Below, in pieces: positions 22,079 to 30,948 of a stretch of DNA of 35,310 bases (position 1 is the first letter of the stretch; each line of letters opens with the position of its first letter). The position numbers and the translations under genes were made by a program. The notes beneath the pieces are model-generated. The model had not been told where the DNA came from and did not search any database. It saw nothing but the letters and a program-made list of their open reading frames with translations. The stretch is from positions 1-35,310 of IMG/VR virus record IMGVR_UViG_3300049215_000176; one strand, 5' to 3'. Origin of the DNA: a virus.

Positions 22079-22316
22079 TGTAGTCATTGATATTCCAAAG
22101 CCGGAATACGATGCGCGGTTGATGACTAAGCCTCCTTCGCGCAGGTCTGATGAAGAATCGATTAGGGAGTTATTGGCTCAGCATGTAGATCAAGGACTTC
22201 ACTTGTCATTCGATCATGAGCGCTGGTATATGAAGTTTGGCAAGAAGACTGATGAAGGTACAGTTAGGATGCCTCTTCGAACGGTCCTATCCTGTGCTAA
22301 CGCCGTAATGAAATGA
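21942..22316 (+). CDS. Rho-N/SAP-like N-terminal protein, 124 aa
   Basis: An in-frame stop just upstream forces a TTG start at 21942, served by GAGG nine bases before. The first 40 residues (LREKSLHQLRGIAQSYGIGD, then IFSKDAKQLAQAIEFHQQ) resemble the short helical SAP/Rho-N type nucleic-acid-binding motif. The C-terminal part has strands WYMKFGKKTDEGTVRMPLRT similar to those in the 146-aa protein upstream. The stop overlaps terL by ATGA. A DNA-packaging accessory role is inferred from position. Confidence 0.6.
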   Translation: MSSLREKSLHQLRGIAQSYGIGDIFSKDAKQLAQAIEFHQQELIPDVVIDIPKPEYDARLMTKPPSRRSDEESIRELLAQHVDQGLHLSFDHERWYMKFGKKTDEGTVRMPLRTVLSCANAVMK

Positions 22317-23863
22317 CCGACTCTCGCACATTAGACGCTGTTTGCCGTGAAAGCTTCGATGCTTTTGCAGCGCGAGCTTTTCGTGAAGTAGAGCCTGGCA
22401 TCAATTACGAGTGGAGCTGGCACATAGGAGCTATTGCAGAGCATCTGCAAGCTTTGCATGAAGACAAGCTACCTGATGGTAAGAGACGCCTTTGCATTAA
22501 CATCCCGCCGCGTTCGCTAAAGTCTTATCTATCATCGATTGCTTTCCCTGCATGGGTCATGGGGCGTGAGCCGCATAAAAAGTTTATTTGTACATCATAT
22601 GGCTTCTCGCTTGCTAAAGAGATGGCGCAGAAGTCGCGCATACTGATTGAATCTGATTGGTATAAAAACCTTTTCCCTGAAACGCGTATCGATCCAACGC
22701 AGAATGAGAAGCATAATTTCTGGACTGATAAGCGCGGAATGTATTATTCATCGGCGCTTCAATCGGTAACAGGGCGTGGCGCTGATTACTTTACGCTTGA
22801 CGATCCGCTTAATCCAAAAGAAGCAATATCCGACACGATCAGGACGGAAACTAATTCTACAATCAGCGCAACCGTTCCTACGCGTTTCAATGATGTTCGC
22901 TATGCCAAGTGGCTTATGATCATGCAGCGATTGCACGATGATGATCCAACAGGACATTTTGCCTTGAAAGATCCGCGTTGGTATGTGTTAAAGCTTCCAG
23001 GAGAAAATAAAACTGAGAAATCTTTTTATTACAAACTAGGCAATCGTGAATGGGAGATGAAGCCGGGCCAGTTGTTGTTTCCGGTGAGATTGTCACGCCA
23101 GATCCTAGATGAGCTTCGCATAGATCTTGGTGATTATAACTATGCCGGTCAGATATTGCAGGAGCCAGTCCCAATCGGTGGTGGCGCATTCAGGACAGAA
23201 TGGATTCAGTACTATGCACAAGGCTCTATCAAGCCTCGTGATATGAATATTGTTATTCTGGTTGATCCCTCAGGCGGCGAAGAAGTTAACAAGAAAAAAC
23301 GCAAACTATCTGACTGGTCAGCGTTTATGGTTGTGGGCCTAGCTCCGGACAATAACTATTATCTTCTGGATATTATTCGGGACCGGCTCAACCCCACAGA
23401 GCGCGTTGAAGTCCTTTTTATGTTGCATCGCAAATGGAATGAACTGTCTGGCAAACCGCCCAAGGTTGGTTACGAGCGCTATGGGATGATGGCCGATACT
23501 CATTATATTACAGAACGTAAGAAGATGGAGAGTTATAACTTTGCGTTGATTGAGCTTGGCGGGACGATGGCCAAGGAAGATCGTATCATGCGATTGGTCC
23601 CTGACATGCAGAATGGCCGCTGGTATTTTCCTCAATCATTGATTTATGTGGATGGCGAAGGACGCAAGTTTGATCTTGTGCAAGAGCTGGTTACAGGTGA
23701 AATGCCTACCTTTCCTCGTGCCAGGTTTGATGATATGCTAGACGCATTGTCTAGAGTTTACGAAACTTGTCTAAGCTTGGTATTTCCCAAGCCAAGAGCT
23801 GGTATGGTTGAAAAAGCAATTCATAAACGACCAAAGCAAGAGCGTTCTTGGAAGTCGTTTTAA
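22313..23863 (+). CDS. terL: Terminase large subunit, 516 aa
   Basis: ATPase motor: NIPPRSLKS (63-71) is the adenine/Walker A region of the 'PPR..KS' type, TLDDP (161-165) the Walker B with the acidic pair. Nuclease: IVILVDPSGG with Asp318, SDWSAFMVVG with Asp334, and a late RFDDMLDALSRV segment. It would cut concatemeric DNA and pump it into the prohead through the portal encoded next. Length fits the family (about 450-550). ATGA overlap with the upstream gene. Confidence 0.93.
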   Translation: MTDSRTLDAVCRESFDAFAARAFREVEPGINYEWSWHIGAIAEHLQALHEDKLPDGKRRLCINIPPRSLKSYLSSIAFPAWVMGREPHKKFICTSYGFSLAKEMAQKSRILIESDWYKNLFPETRIDPTQNEKHNFWTDKRGMYYSSALQSVTGRGADYFTLDDPLNPKEAISDTIRTETNSTISATVPTRFNDVRYAKWLMIMQRLHDDDPTGHFALKDPRWYVLKLPGENKTEKSFYYKLGNREWEMKPGQLLFPVRLSRQILDELRIDLGDYNYAGQILQEPVPIGGGAFRTEWIQYYAQGSIKPRDMNIVILVDPSGGEEVNKKKRKLSDWSAFMVVGLAPDNNYYLLDIIRDRLNPTERVEVLFMLHRKWNELSGKPPKVGYERYGMMADTHYITERKKMESYNFALIELGGTMAKEDRIMRLVPDMQNGRWYFPQSLIYVDGEGRKFDLVQELVTGEMPTFPRARFDDMLDALSRVYETCLSLVFPKPRAGMVEKAIHKRPKQERSWKSF

Positions 23864-23884
23864 AGTATCGGGGGTCTTTGGGGA

Positions 23885-26044
23885 ATGAGTGATTTAGCTA
23901 CAGCTGAGCTGTGCAAGAAGCAGCAAAAGATTGCGCGTCAAGGACTTTCTACACAATACAACAACACTATGACATGCCTTGAATTCTATAATGGCGATTC
24001 CATGTCATACGAAGATAGAATTCAATTTATAGACGACTTCGGCAATCGGCGCTGCGCTCTGGTTCAGTTCAATAAAGTACGCCCTCCTGTTGATGCTGTC
24101 GTTGGCTTTATGGCACAGAACAGACGCCAGGCTAAATATATTGCTCGTATGACGGCCACTGATAAGCAGCAAGTTTATTCCAAGAACATGAACGCCCTTT
24201 ACGGCTTTCATCGTGAGCGTACCAATTCCGATCAGATCGAGACTGATCAGGATGCTGACATGATGATCAATGGCTATGGGGCCACTGAGACAGATCTTTC
24301 ATACATCGTAGGCAATTCGACTACCGATCCTAACGGTGAAATTATCAAGATGCGTCTTGATCCCATGCGTACTTATTGGGATCCGATGGCCAAGGCCAAG
24401 AATCTTCTTGATGCCAGGTGGGCGGGATATTGGGAAGATTTTGATTTGCGTGAGGCTCTCGATCTTTTCCAGGGTAGTAAAGAAGAAGATTTTGAGCGTG
24501 TTGGCGAATCACAGCCGAACGACACTGGATATATCTACAATCCTTGGGGCGGTCTATACGACAAGATCAAGCTTGAAGATAATATTGAATGGGCTAATCG
24601 TGATGAAGATTTAGTCCGTGTTTATAACCATCAATGGTACGAATACGAAACTTTTTATAGGGCTGACAATCCTATCTATGAAGCTAAAACCCCTGAAGAT
24701 GCCTCGTTCTATGCTCAGAAACTGCAGGCGATAGCATCAACGCAAGATCCTTATGAAGGGCCTGAAGGCATTAAGTCTGGCGACATGTTTGACTTCGATC
24801 CGATGGCTGAGATACTGACGTTTGACGACAAGATGAAGCGTTTGTTGATCGAGCAGTTTGATGATTTAATTCAGCCGGTTTCTTTCAAACGCAAATGTTT
24901 TTATACGGCTGTTTTATCTGGACGTCATGTTTTCACTAAGTTTAAGTCAATCTGCCAGCAAGGCTTCAGCATCAAATTCAAGACTGGCATTTATAATGCT
25001 GCTGGCAAGTACTGGGTTGGTATGGTCAATGACATGATGCAGCCAGCAGAATACAGCAATAAAGCTTTGACTGAGCTTATGTTCACCATTGCTTCCAATT
25101 CTAAAGGCGGAGTGATGGTGGAGGAAGATGCCGTTGAAGATATCGAAGATTTCGAATCCAAATGGGTGCAAACAGATTCTGTTATTATTGTTGCTCCTGG
25201 TGCTATTGCCGGGCAGAAAATTCTTCAGAAAGCGCAGCCCGCTTTGCCGACAGGATTGGACAGCATTATTCAGCTTTCAGATCAGGCTGTATCGTCTGCT
25301 GGCGTCGATCCGTCATTCCTTGGCGCAAATATGGATGATGGTCAATCCGGCATTCTTTACAAGCGCCGCATTCGTCAAGTCATCAGCAAAATGGCGCGTT
25401 ATTTTGATAGCATTACGATGTATCAAAAAGAAGATGCAAGGCTGTGCGCTGATCTTATCCGCGTATGGGTTGAGAATAATGCCGGTCAATGGGTAAGGAT
25501 TACCGGACCTGATAACAAGGAAGTTTTCCAACAGGTTTCTGAAGACATGATGGCCCCTGAGTATGATGTTGACATTCAGGAAGCGCCGCAATCGCCTGAG
25601 GACCAGCAGCAGACATCTGCTGTTTTGGGAACATATGGCGACAAATTAATGCCGGTTAATCCGCAAGCTGGCTTGGCATTCTATGCTGAAAGCCTGAATT
25701 ATCTGACAGGCATTGATGCTGATGTAAGGAATAGACTTATTCAGACTCTTCAGCCCCAAAAGCCGCAGATTGATCCTCAGCAGTTCCAAGCCATGCAGCA
25801 ACAGCTGCAAGCGTTACAAAGTGAACAAAGTAAAGCGGCGCTTGATAAGGTCAAGAGCGAGACAAAGAAAACTGATAGCGAAACCATGCTTAACATGGCC
25901 AAGACCCAAGGAGAAGTTATTGGGACTGGGACGAAACGCGCCAGCACTGCCAAGGCTCTTGAAGAAGCAGCAAGGACAAGTGCTGAAACTCACTTGATTA
26001 GGTCTGGAAAATTCAAAGTAGATATGCCTAAAGTTACTGTCTGA
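23885..26044 (+). CDS. Portal protein (P22-type), 719 aa
   Basis: Placed directly after terL, with a length close to the P22-type portal (about 725). The start (CKKQQKIARQGLSTQYNNTM) and the conserved region VRPPVDAVVGFMAQNRRQAK followed by MDPMRTYWDPMAKAKN-like segments are typical of this group; the C-terminus is Gln-rich and helical (DPQQFQAMQQQLQALQSEQ), matching the long helical barrel of portal proteins. It would form the dodecameric DNA channel. GGGGA ribosome-like site upstream. Confidence 0.88.
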   Translation: MSDLATAELCKKQQKIARQGLSTQYNNTMTCLEFYNGDSMSYEDRIQFIDDFGNRRCALVQFNKVRPPVDAVVGFMAQNRRQAKYIARMTATDKQQVYSKNMNALYGFHRERTNSDQIETDQDADMMINGYGATETDLSYIVGNSTTDPNGEIIKMRLDPMRTYWDPMAKAKNLLDARWAGYWEDFDLREALDLFQGSKEEDFERVGESQPNDTGYIYNPWGGLYDKIKLEDNIEWANRDEDLVRVYNHQWYEYETFYRADNPIYEAKTPEDASFYAQKLQAIASTQDPYEGPEGIKSGDMFDFDPMAEILTFDDKMKRLLIEQFDDLIQPVSFKRKCFYTAVLSGRHVFTKFKSICQQGFSIKFKTGIYNAAGKYWVGMVNDMMQPAEYSNKALTELMFTIASNSKGGVMVEEDAVEDIEDFESKWVQTDSVIIVAPGAIAGQKILQKAQPALPTGLDSIIQLSDQAVSSAGVDPSFLGANMDDGQSGILYKRRIRQVISKMARYFDSITMYQKEDARLCADLIRVWVENNAGQWVRITGPDNKEVFQQVSEDMMAPEYDVDIQEAPQSPEDQQQTSAVLGTYGDKLMPVNPQAGLAFYAESLNYLTGIDADVRNRLIQTLQPQKPQIDPQQFQAMQQQLQALQSEQSKAALDKVKSETKKTDSETMLNMAKTQGEVIGTGTKRASTAKALEEAARTSAETHLIRSGKFKVDMPKVTV

Positions 26045-26069
26045 TTACTTAACCCTAAAGGAGCCGATA

Positions 26070-26990
26070 ATGGGACTGATGGAAGAAATTGAAGAAACTA
26101 AAAAGCAACTTGCTGAAGCTGTCAAAGCTGAAGATAAAGAACCTGAGCAAGAGGAAGAAGTTGAAAAAACATCTGAAGCTGCTCCAGAAGAAGAAGCGCA
26201 AGAAGCTGAAGCAGATAGCAAAGAAACTGCTGAAGAGCAGCCTGATCCTGCTGCTGAAAAGCCTGATGATTCTAGCTTTGCTCGGATGCGTAGGGAGAAA
26301 AAGGCGCTAGAGCGCCGCGTTCAAGAGCTTGAAGCAAGACAAAATCAAGCTCCTGTTCATGAAGAGCCGAAGAAGGTTGAGGCGGTTGCTGACGCAGATC
26401 CCGAGCCGGATCGTCAGGTTAAATATGAGGCTTGGCTTGAATGGAATCTGCGTCAGCACAAAAAAGAGCTTGCCGAGATCAAAGGTACTGTTGCAAAAAC
26501 AACACAGCTAACTGAGCGTGAGCGCTTGGTTAATGCCGCAGTGCAAGAGTTTCAGGGATATGAAGCTGATTATAGGGCTGTAAACCCCTCATATGATAAA
26601 GCAGCTGAGTTCTATACCAAAGAGCTGACGCGCAGTTTCAAGCTTCTTAATCCTAAGATTTCATCTGCTGAAGCTGGTGAATTGATCAGGAATACGGTTC
26701 TTAATAAAGCATCTTCTTACGCCAAACTTGGCCTTGATCCTGCTGAAGAACTTTACAATGAAGCGGTTTCGTTTGGTTTTAGGGATAACCAAGAAGAATC
26801 GATTCAGGAAGAAGTCAAGCCTAGTCTTAGAAAGATTGCCGCTAATAAATCGCGTAATTCTGGCATGGCCGGAGCCAAGGGCCGCGGTACTGGCGGACCT
26901 CTGACGCGTGAAGCGGCATCTGAGCTTAGTGTTGCAGAATGGGCGAAGCTTTCTCAATCTGAGAAAAAGCGCCTGTTGACTGGCGGATGA
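26070..26990 (+). CDS. Capsid scaffolding protein, 306 aa
   Basis: Highly acidic, Glu-rich first 80 residues (MEEIEETKKQLAEAVKAEDK and on) followed by a coiled coil (MRREKKALERRVQELEARQN) and a basic C-terminus (NKSRNSGMAGAKGRG, then SEKKRLLTGG), the usual layout of a scaffolding protein with a charged capsid-binding end. It sits between portal and capsid genes. AAAGGAG ribosome site before the start. The last codons overlap the promoter for the capsid gene. Confidence 0.85.
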   Translation: MGLMEEIEETKKQLAEAVKAEDKEPEQEEEVEKTSEAAPEEEAQEAEADSKETAEEQPDPAAEKPDDSSFARMRREKKALERRVQELEARQNQAPVHEEPKKVEAVADADPEPDRQVKYEAWLEWNLRQHKKELAEIKGTVAKTTQLTERERLVNAAVQEFQGYEADYRAVNPSYDKAAEFYTKELTRSFKLLNPKISSAEAGELIRNTVLNKASSYAKLGLDPAEELYNEAVSFGFRDNQEESIQEEVKPSLRKIAANKSRNSGMAGAKGRGTGGPLTREAASELSVAEWAKLSQSEKKRLLTGG

Positions 26991-27004
26991 TATTAATATA
27001 TTCT
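26976..27004 (+). promoter_or_regulatory. Promoter for the major capsid gene
   Basis: TTGACT (26976-26981), exactly 17 bases, then TATTCT (26999-27004). It lies in the last codons of the scaffold gene and would give a roughly 180-base leader for the capsid transcript, allowing extra capsid expression. Confidence 0.55.
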
Positions 27005-27010
27005 TAACAA

Positions 27011-27192
27011 AAGTCCTCGCCAGACTTAAACCCGGCAGGCTGGAACAAGCTTAAATGTTCCGTTTAGCGCAACGTAAAAGCGCCACCGCACCACGATTCG
27101 CCCACGTTACGGGCAGGGGGCGCAATACCTCTGTAAAAACCTTGTTCGCGGTTGATGTGTTTACTTTCATCAACAACTGACAAGGGGAAACT
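27011..27192 (+). promoter_or_regulatory. Structured 5' leader of the capsid message
   Basis: No ORF is evident. Potential hairpins: GGAACA (27042-27047) with TGTTCC (27056-27061); GCCC-ACGTTAC-GGGC near 27108; GTTGATG (27151-27157) with CATCAAC (27168-27174) just before the AAGGGG ribosome site. The leader is GC-richer than most intergenic DNA here. A role in message stability or translation control is inference. Confidence 0.45.
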
Positions 27193-28317
27193 ATGTCAAG
27201 TACAACTATGAGTTCTGCCAATTCTCTGACCCGTAAGCTATGGGCTACAGAAGATTGGGTTAACATGGGCCAACGAACGATGTTCGGCCACATGTTCAAA
27301 CGCGGCTCCGTCTTTTATGTCGAGGAATTCCTCGGCTCTAAAGCTCGCGGCGATCAAATCACCTATGATTATACCAACAAACTGACGGGCATTCCGATTG
27401 GTGAAGGTGGTACGCTGGACGGTAACGAAGAAGCCCTGAACCTGGGTTCGTTCGTTATGGCGATCAACGTAACGCGTATCGGCGTTCTTAACCCGAACGA
27501 TGACACGATTGAGCAACAGCGAACGCTGGTTGATTTCCCGGATCGTACCCGTCAAGTCATCCCGAACCGTCATGCAGAGCTTCTGGATACCTCGGTATTC
27601 TATCAGCTCGGCGGCTCGGCTCCGACTTCGTTTACCCTGAACGGCACGACCTGGAGCGGCAACAACCGTTTTTTTGTCTGGGGTCACAACACGCCCCCGG
27701 CTCCGTCTACCAATCGTATTATTCGTGCTGGCGCAGCTGCCAACGATCAGTCGCTGACTTCGGCAAACACGATGACGCTCGATCTGATCGATTATGCTCT
27801 GGAGAAAATCGATAACTCGGATCAGCCGATTGATCGTCTGGACGATGATACTTACGATCTGTATGTATCTCCGGAACAGCTTGTCGATCTGAAGCAGGAT
27901 ACGACCGGTCGCATTCAATGGTTCAACATTGAATTGGCACAGATCACTGGTGGCGATAGCGAAGCTGTTAACATCAGCCCGTTCCAGGCTAAGCGTCCGC
28001 AAGCTCAATATGCCGGTGTCAATATTTACTCGGCACCGCGTGTAGCTTACGGCCTGAATAGCTCGACTTCGGCAGTCATCACGACCGTTCGTCGTGCTGT
28101 TCTGGTTGGCAAGAACGCCCTGTCGTTTGCATCGCCGTTTGGTGGCCGTCCGTCTGACAATTCCACTCCGCTGAAATATTTCTCGCAGTTGAAAGACTAT
28201 GAATATTTCAAAGGTCTGGAAGGCCGACTGATCTATGGCGCTAAAAAGACTGTTCCGTCGAATGGCGAGGACATCGGCGTCATGGTTATTTCCACCTATG
28301 CAGCCGCTCATAGCTAA
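27193..28317 (+). CDS. Major capsid protein (N4-gp56-type), 374 aa
   Basis: Start MSSTTMSSANSLTRKLWATE; then DQITYDYTNKLTGIPIGEGG and NVTRIGVLNPNDDTIEQQR-like segments followed by YDLYVSPEQLVDLKQDTTGR and a C-terminal DYEYFKGLEGRLIYGAKKT. This pattern is that of the N4 gp56/DUF4043 major capsid family found in many podoviruses. The gene has a strong AAGGGG ribosome site and a codon choice visibly more C/G-ended than its neighbours, as expected for the most abundant virion protein; this also leaves the opposite strand open over 505 codons. Confidence 0.85.
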   Translation: MSSTTMSSANSLTRKLWATEDWVNMGQRTMFGHMFKRGSVFYVEEFLGSKARGDQITYDYTNKLTGIPIGEGGTLDGNEEALNLGSFVMAINVTRIGVLNPNDDTIEQQRTLVDFPDRTRQVIPNRHAELLDTSVFYQLGGSAPTSFTLNGTTWSGNNRFFVWGHNTPPAPSTNRIIRAGAAANDQSLTSANTMTLDLIDYALEKIDNSDQPIDRLDDDTYDLYVSPEQLVDLKQDTTGRIQWFNIELAQITGGDSEAVNISPFQAKRPQAQYAGVNIYSAPRVAYGLNSSTSAVITTVRRAVLVGKNALSFASPFGGRPSDNSTPLKYFSQLKDYEYFKGLEGRLIYGAKKTVPSNGEDIGVMVISTYAAAHS

Positions 28318-28329
28318 GGAGTATAAACA

Positions 28330-28806
28330 ATGACTACACCTTCTATTGTCCCGACTAAATGGAATGGCACTTCGACCGACTTTCTTAAAACGAAAGTTGA
28401 TCGTAGTGGCGCAAGCCGTGCACAGCGCACGACTGTTTCTGTCCCGTCTGGCACGACTGTAAACACGATTGTTGGTCTGGTTCCGTTCAACAAAGGCGAA
28501 CAAATCACGGGCTTCCGCCTGTATTGCGATGCCTTGGGAACCAGTGTCACGGCGAATGTTGGCGTTGTTTATGACGACAACACCAATAACACGAACAACC
28601 AAACTCTTTTCCTGAGTGGATCTACCAACCCGGCTGCTGGCGGTGAACTGACGTTCACGACCTCTGCCGCAAATTCGGTATATGTCACGACTGATAGTGG
28701 TTGGCTGGTTGCAACGATCACGGGCGCAACGACTGGCAGCACTGGTAACATCCAAGGCACTGTCTTTGCGGTCTATGATGGTCTGTCGGGCCTGACGCCT
28801 AACTAA
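28330..28806 (+). CDS. Head decoration / capsid-associated protein, 158 aa
   Basis: AAGGAG upstream of ATG and codon use like the capsid gene. The product is beta-rich, Thr/Asn/Gly-rich (VDRSGASRAQRTTVSVPSGT; GFRLYCDALGTSVTANVGVV) with no transmembrane segment, fitting a surface decoration or capsid stabiliser co-expressed with the capsid protein. Followed directly by a strong hairpin. Confidence 0.65.
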   Translation: MTTPSIVPTKWNGTSTDFLKTKVDRSGASRAQRTTVSVPSGTTVNTIVGLVPFNKGEQITGFRLYCDALGTSVTANVGVVYDDNTNNTNNQTLFLSGSTNPAAGGELTFTTSAANSVYVTTDSGWLVATITGATTGSTGNIQGTVFAVYDGLSGLTPN

Positions 28807-28810
28807 AGAA

Positions 28811-28852
28811 TCTCAGAGGCGCGGATCGGCTCCATCCTCCGCGCCTCTGAGA
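28811..28852 (+). terminator. Strong hairpin after capsid and decoration genes
   Basis: TCTCAGAGGCGCGGA (28811-28825) pairs perfectly with TCCGCGCCTCTGAGA (28838-28852), 15 bp with a 12-base loop. No T tract follows (CCAAATAG), so it may be a partial terminator or a 3' stabiliser separating capsid expression from tail genes. Confidence 0.6.
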
Positions 28853-28873
28853 CCAAATAGATAAGGGATAGAA

Positions 28874-29527
28874 ATGGCCAACTTCAGTAGCATGATTACT
28901 TATATTGCTAAGCGGCTCATTGATCCGAACAATACGGCTGTCTCCACTGATGATATCGGCCAAGCTATTAATGATGCGATTTCCTATTGGAAGTTTCGCC
29001 GCTTCTGGTTCAATGAAGTCAATGATACGGCAACACTAACCGCGCAAGATGGCTCATTTCCTTATCCTGATGATTTTTTAGTGCCGTCCCAGCAAGACGA
29101 TGGATTTAATATCCAGTACGGCAATATGCGATATCCATTGGTTAAGATTACCTCTGGCCAGTATGACGCATTGTTTTTGAATAACGGATATGGTCTGCCG
29201 CGTTGGTATGCGCGATTGGCAAGCGGTCAATATCAGTGTTATCCGTTGCCTGATCGTGATTATGTGGTTGGCAGATATTACCTGAAAGATTATGCCGATC
29301 TTACGAATGCTACGGGCCAAGATACCAATGATTTCACTGATCATGCGCCACGTTTGATTGAGCTTTGGGCGCTTGCAAATCTTAGTGCTGAACTTCGTCA
29401 AGATGATAAGATGGAAGCTTATTATCGATCCGGTGCAGCCGATGAATATAGGAACTTGCGTGTCATGACCAACAAGGCCAATGGCACTGGTAAACTTGTA
29501 ATTAAATCCAAACTTTACGCTTATTAA
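28874..29527 (+). CDS. Head-tail adaptor (tail accessory) protein, 217 aa
   Basis: N-terminus MANFSSMITYIAKRLIDPNN, a helical start with DIGQAINDAISYWKFRRFWF, followed by a beta-rich part (FPYPDDFLVPSQQDDGFNIQ; PRWYARLASGQYQCYPLPDR) and a helical end. This is the pattern of phage adaptor/connector proteins that attach below the portal (P22 gp4-like function). It lies between capsid genes and tail genes, as expected. Confidence 0.7.
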   Translation: MANFSSMITYIAKRLIDPNNTAVSTDDIGQAINDAISYWKFRRFWFNEVNDTATLTAQDGSFPYPDDFLVPSQQDDGFNIQYGNMRYPLVKITSGQYDALFLNNGYGLPRWYARLASGQYQCYPLPDRDYVVGRYYLKDYADLTNATGQDTNDFTDHAPRLIELWALANLSAELRQDDKMEAYYRSGAADEYRNLRVMTNKANGTGKLVIKSKLYAY

Positions 29528-29538
29528 GGAGAAAAAAC

Positions 29539-30138
29539 ATGACTGCAGGCGCACCTACTATTGGCGGTTTGAAAAGACTTCGTACTTATCTGGCAGGTCA
29601 ACTGGCCAGCGCTGTTGCCATTACTGGCGGCACAATTGATGGAACTGTTATTGGCGGCACTACTCCGGCAGCTGGTACATTCACGACCTTGACGGCAACT
29701 TCTATGGCCGGGAACACGCCTCAAGCTGCAGGTGCTACTTTGGCAGTTACCACTGCAATGAATGGTAAGGCAATCTTGCTTGACACGGCAGCTGGCTCTG
29801 TTTGCACGCTTCCTGCCGCGACTGGCTCAGGTGTCAATTATAAATTTATTGTTAAAACCACGACAACGTCCGGCGCTCATAAAATCCTGGCAGCTTCAAG
29901 CTCTGATTTTCTGAATGGCATTGTAACTGGCGAGAATGCCAATACGGCTAAATGCTTCGCTTCAGCCGCTGCAACTAACCATTCTATTCAGATGCCGTTC
30001 GCTGGTAGTCAACCCAGCGGTGGCTTTATTGGGGATTGGTTTGAAGTGACCGATATTGCTGTCAATCTATGGACTGTTAAAGGCATGTATCAAGCTGGTA
30101 CTACGCCGACCACGCCTTTTAGTGCGGCTACTTCGTAA
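29539..30138 (+). CDS. Beta-rich structural protein with 'TGGTIDG' fibre module, 199 aa
   Basis: Contains GLKRLRTYLAGQLASAVAIT followed by GGTIDGTVIGGTTPAAGTFT, a short repeat frequent in fibres and head/tail surface proteins. The remainder is beta-rich (AGATLAVTTAMNGKAILLDT; TKCFASAAATNHSIQ). AAGGAG ribosome site. It could be a decoration, head fibre or tail collar protein. Confidence 0.55.
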   Translation: MTAGAPTIGGLKRLRTYLAGQLASAVAITGGTIDGTVIGGTTPAAGTFTTLTATSMAGNTPQAAGATLAVTTAMNGKAILLDTAAGSVCTLPAATGSGVNYKFIVKTTTTSGAHKILAASSSDFLNGIVTGENANTAKCFASAAATNHSIQMPFAGSQPSGGFIGDWFEVTDIAVNLWTVKGMYQAGTTPTTPFSAATS

Positions 30139-30147
30139 GAGGATTAA

Positions 30148-30948
30148 ATGAGTACAACCACCCCTAACTACGGCTGGATCCTTCCCGGCGTAAACGATCC
30201 CACGGATCAGGATTTGTGGGGTGGTTATCTCAATTCGAATATTAGTAGCCAGGACACGATTGTTAAGGCGATTAGCAATTTGGCCAGTGGTTTTACAGAG
30301 GCAAAGACCGCTGACTATACTTTGCTCTCAACCGACAATGGATCGACAATTCTTGTTGATGCAACATCTGGGAATGTAACAATTACCGGCGATGCAACTT
30401 TAGCTGATGGTTTTCATCTAACTATTGTTAAGAGCGATTCATCTGCAAATACTGTTACATTCAAAGGATCTGGAAGCCAGACAGTTAATGGCGCGGCAAG
30501 CGTACTGATTTCCAATCAGTATGATACGTTACAGCCAGTCAGTAACGATTCGAACTGGTTCATGCAAAATCAAACCAGCTTGCCTTTGGCAAGTGCAGCA
30601 GAGACATTGACCGGAACGTCCACTACAAAGGCTATAACTCCGGGTGGTTTTGCTGGTAATAAATCTTTAGGAACGAATGGATACTATAAATTTCCTGGCG
30701 GATTTATTGTTCAGTGGGGAGAAGTAACGAATGTTTCGTCAGTTACTTCGTCTGTAACTTTTCCAGTGGCATTTCCCACTGCATGCGTTCATGCAAATAT
30801 TGCTAAAAGCATCATAAATAGTGGAGCAAATGGGGTCAGAACTTGGAATCTTATTTCTTTGAGCACTACCGGCTTTAGCTATGATCCTTGGTATTCAGGG
30901 TCTTCTGGCACTACTGCAAATGTTTACTGGTTCGCCATAGGTTATTAA
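30148..30948 (+). CDS. Tail collar / short fibre-like protein, 266 aa
   Basis: N-terminus MSTTTPNYGWILPGVNDPTD then DLWGGYLNSN is a common opening of phage tail fibre/collar proteins. Residues about 55-140 form a beta domain (TKADYTLLSTDNGSTILVDA-like, SDSSANTVTFKGSGSQTV) and the C-terminal ~90 residues form another beta domain that could contact the host. Stop at 30946-30948 directly abuts the next ATG. Confidence 0.65.
   Translation: MSTTTPNYGWILPGVNDPTDQDLWGGYLNSNISSQDTIVKAISNLASGFTEAKTADYTLLSTDNGSTILVDATSGNVTITGDATLADGFHLTIVKSDSSANTVTFKGSGSQTVNGAASVLISNQYDTLQPVSNDSNWFMQNQTSLPLASAAETLTGTSTTKAITPGGFAGNKSLGTNGYYKFPGGFIVQWGEVTNVSSVTSSVTFPVAFPTACVHANIAKSIINSGANGVRTWNLISLSTTGFSYDPWYSGSSGTTANVYWFAIGY

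Noticed and set aside
27011-27192. Riboswitch in the capsid leader
   Set aside because: Inverted repeats exist but no known aptamer core is recognisable.
27238-28755. 505-codon open frame antisense to the capsid and decoration genes
   Set aside because: It results from the biased codon choice of the highly expressed sense genes, which avoid codons that read as stops on the other strand; its product is Arg/Cys-rich and has no ribosome site or recognisable domain.
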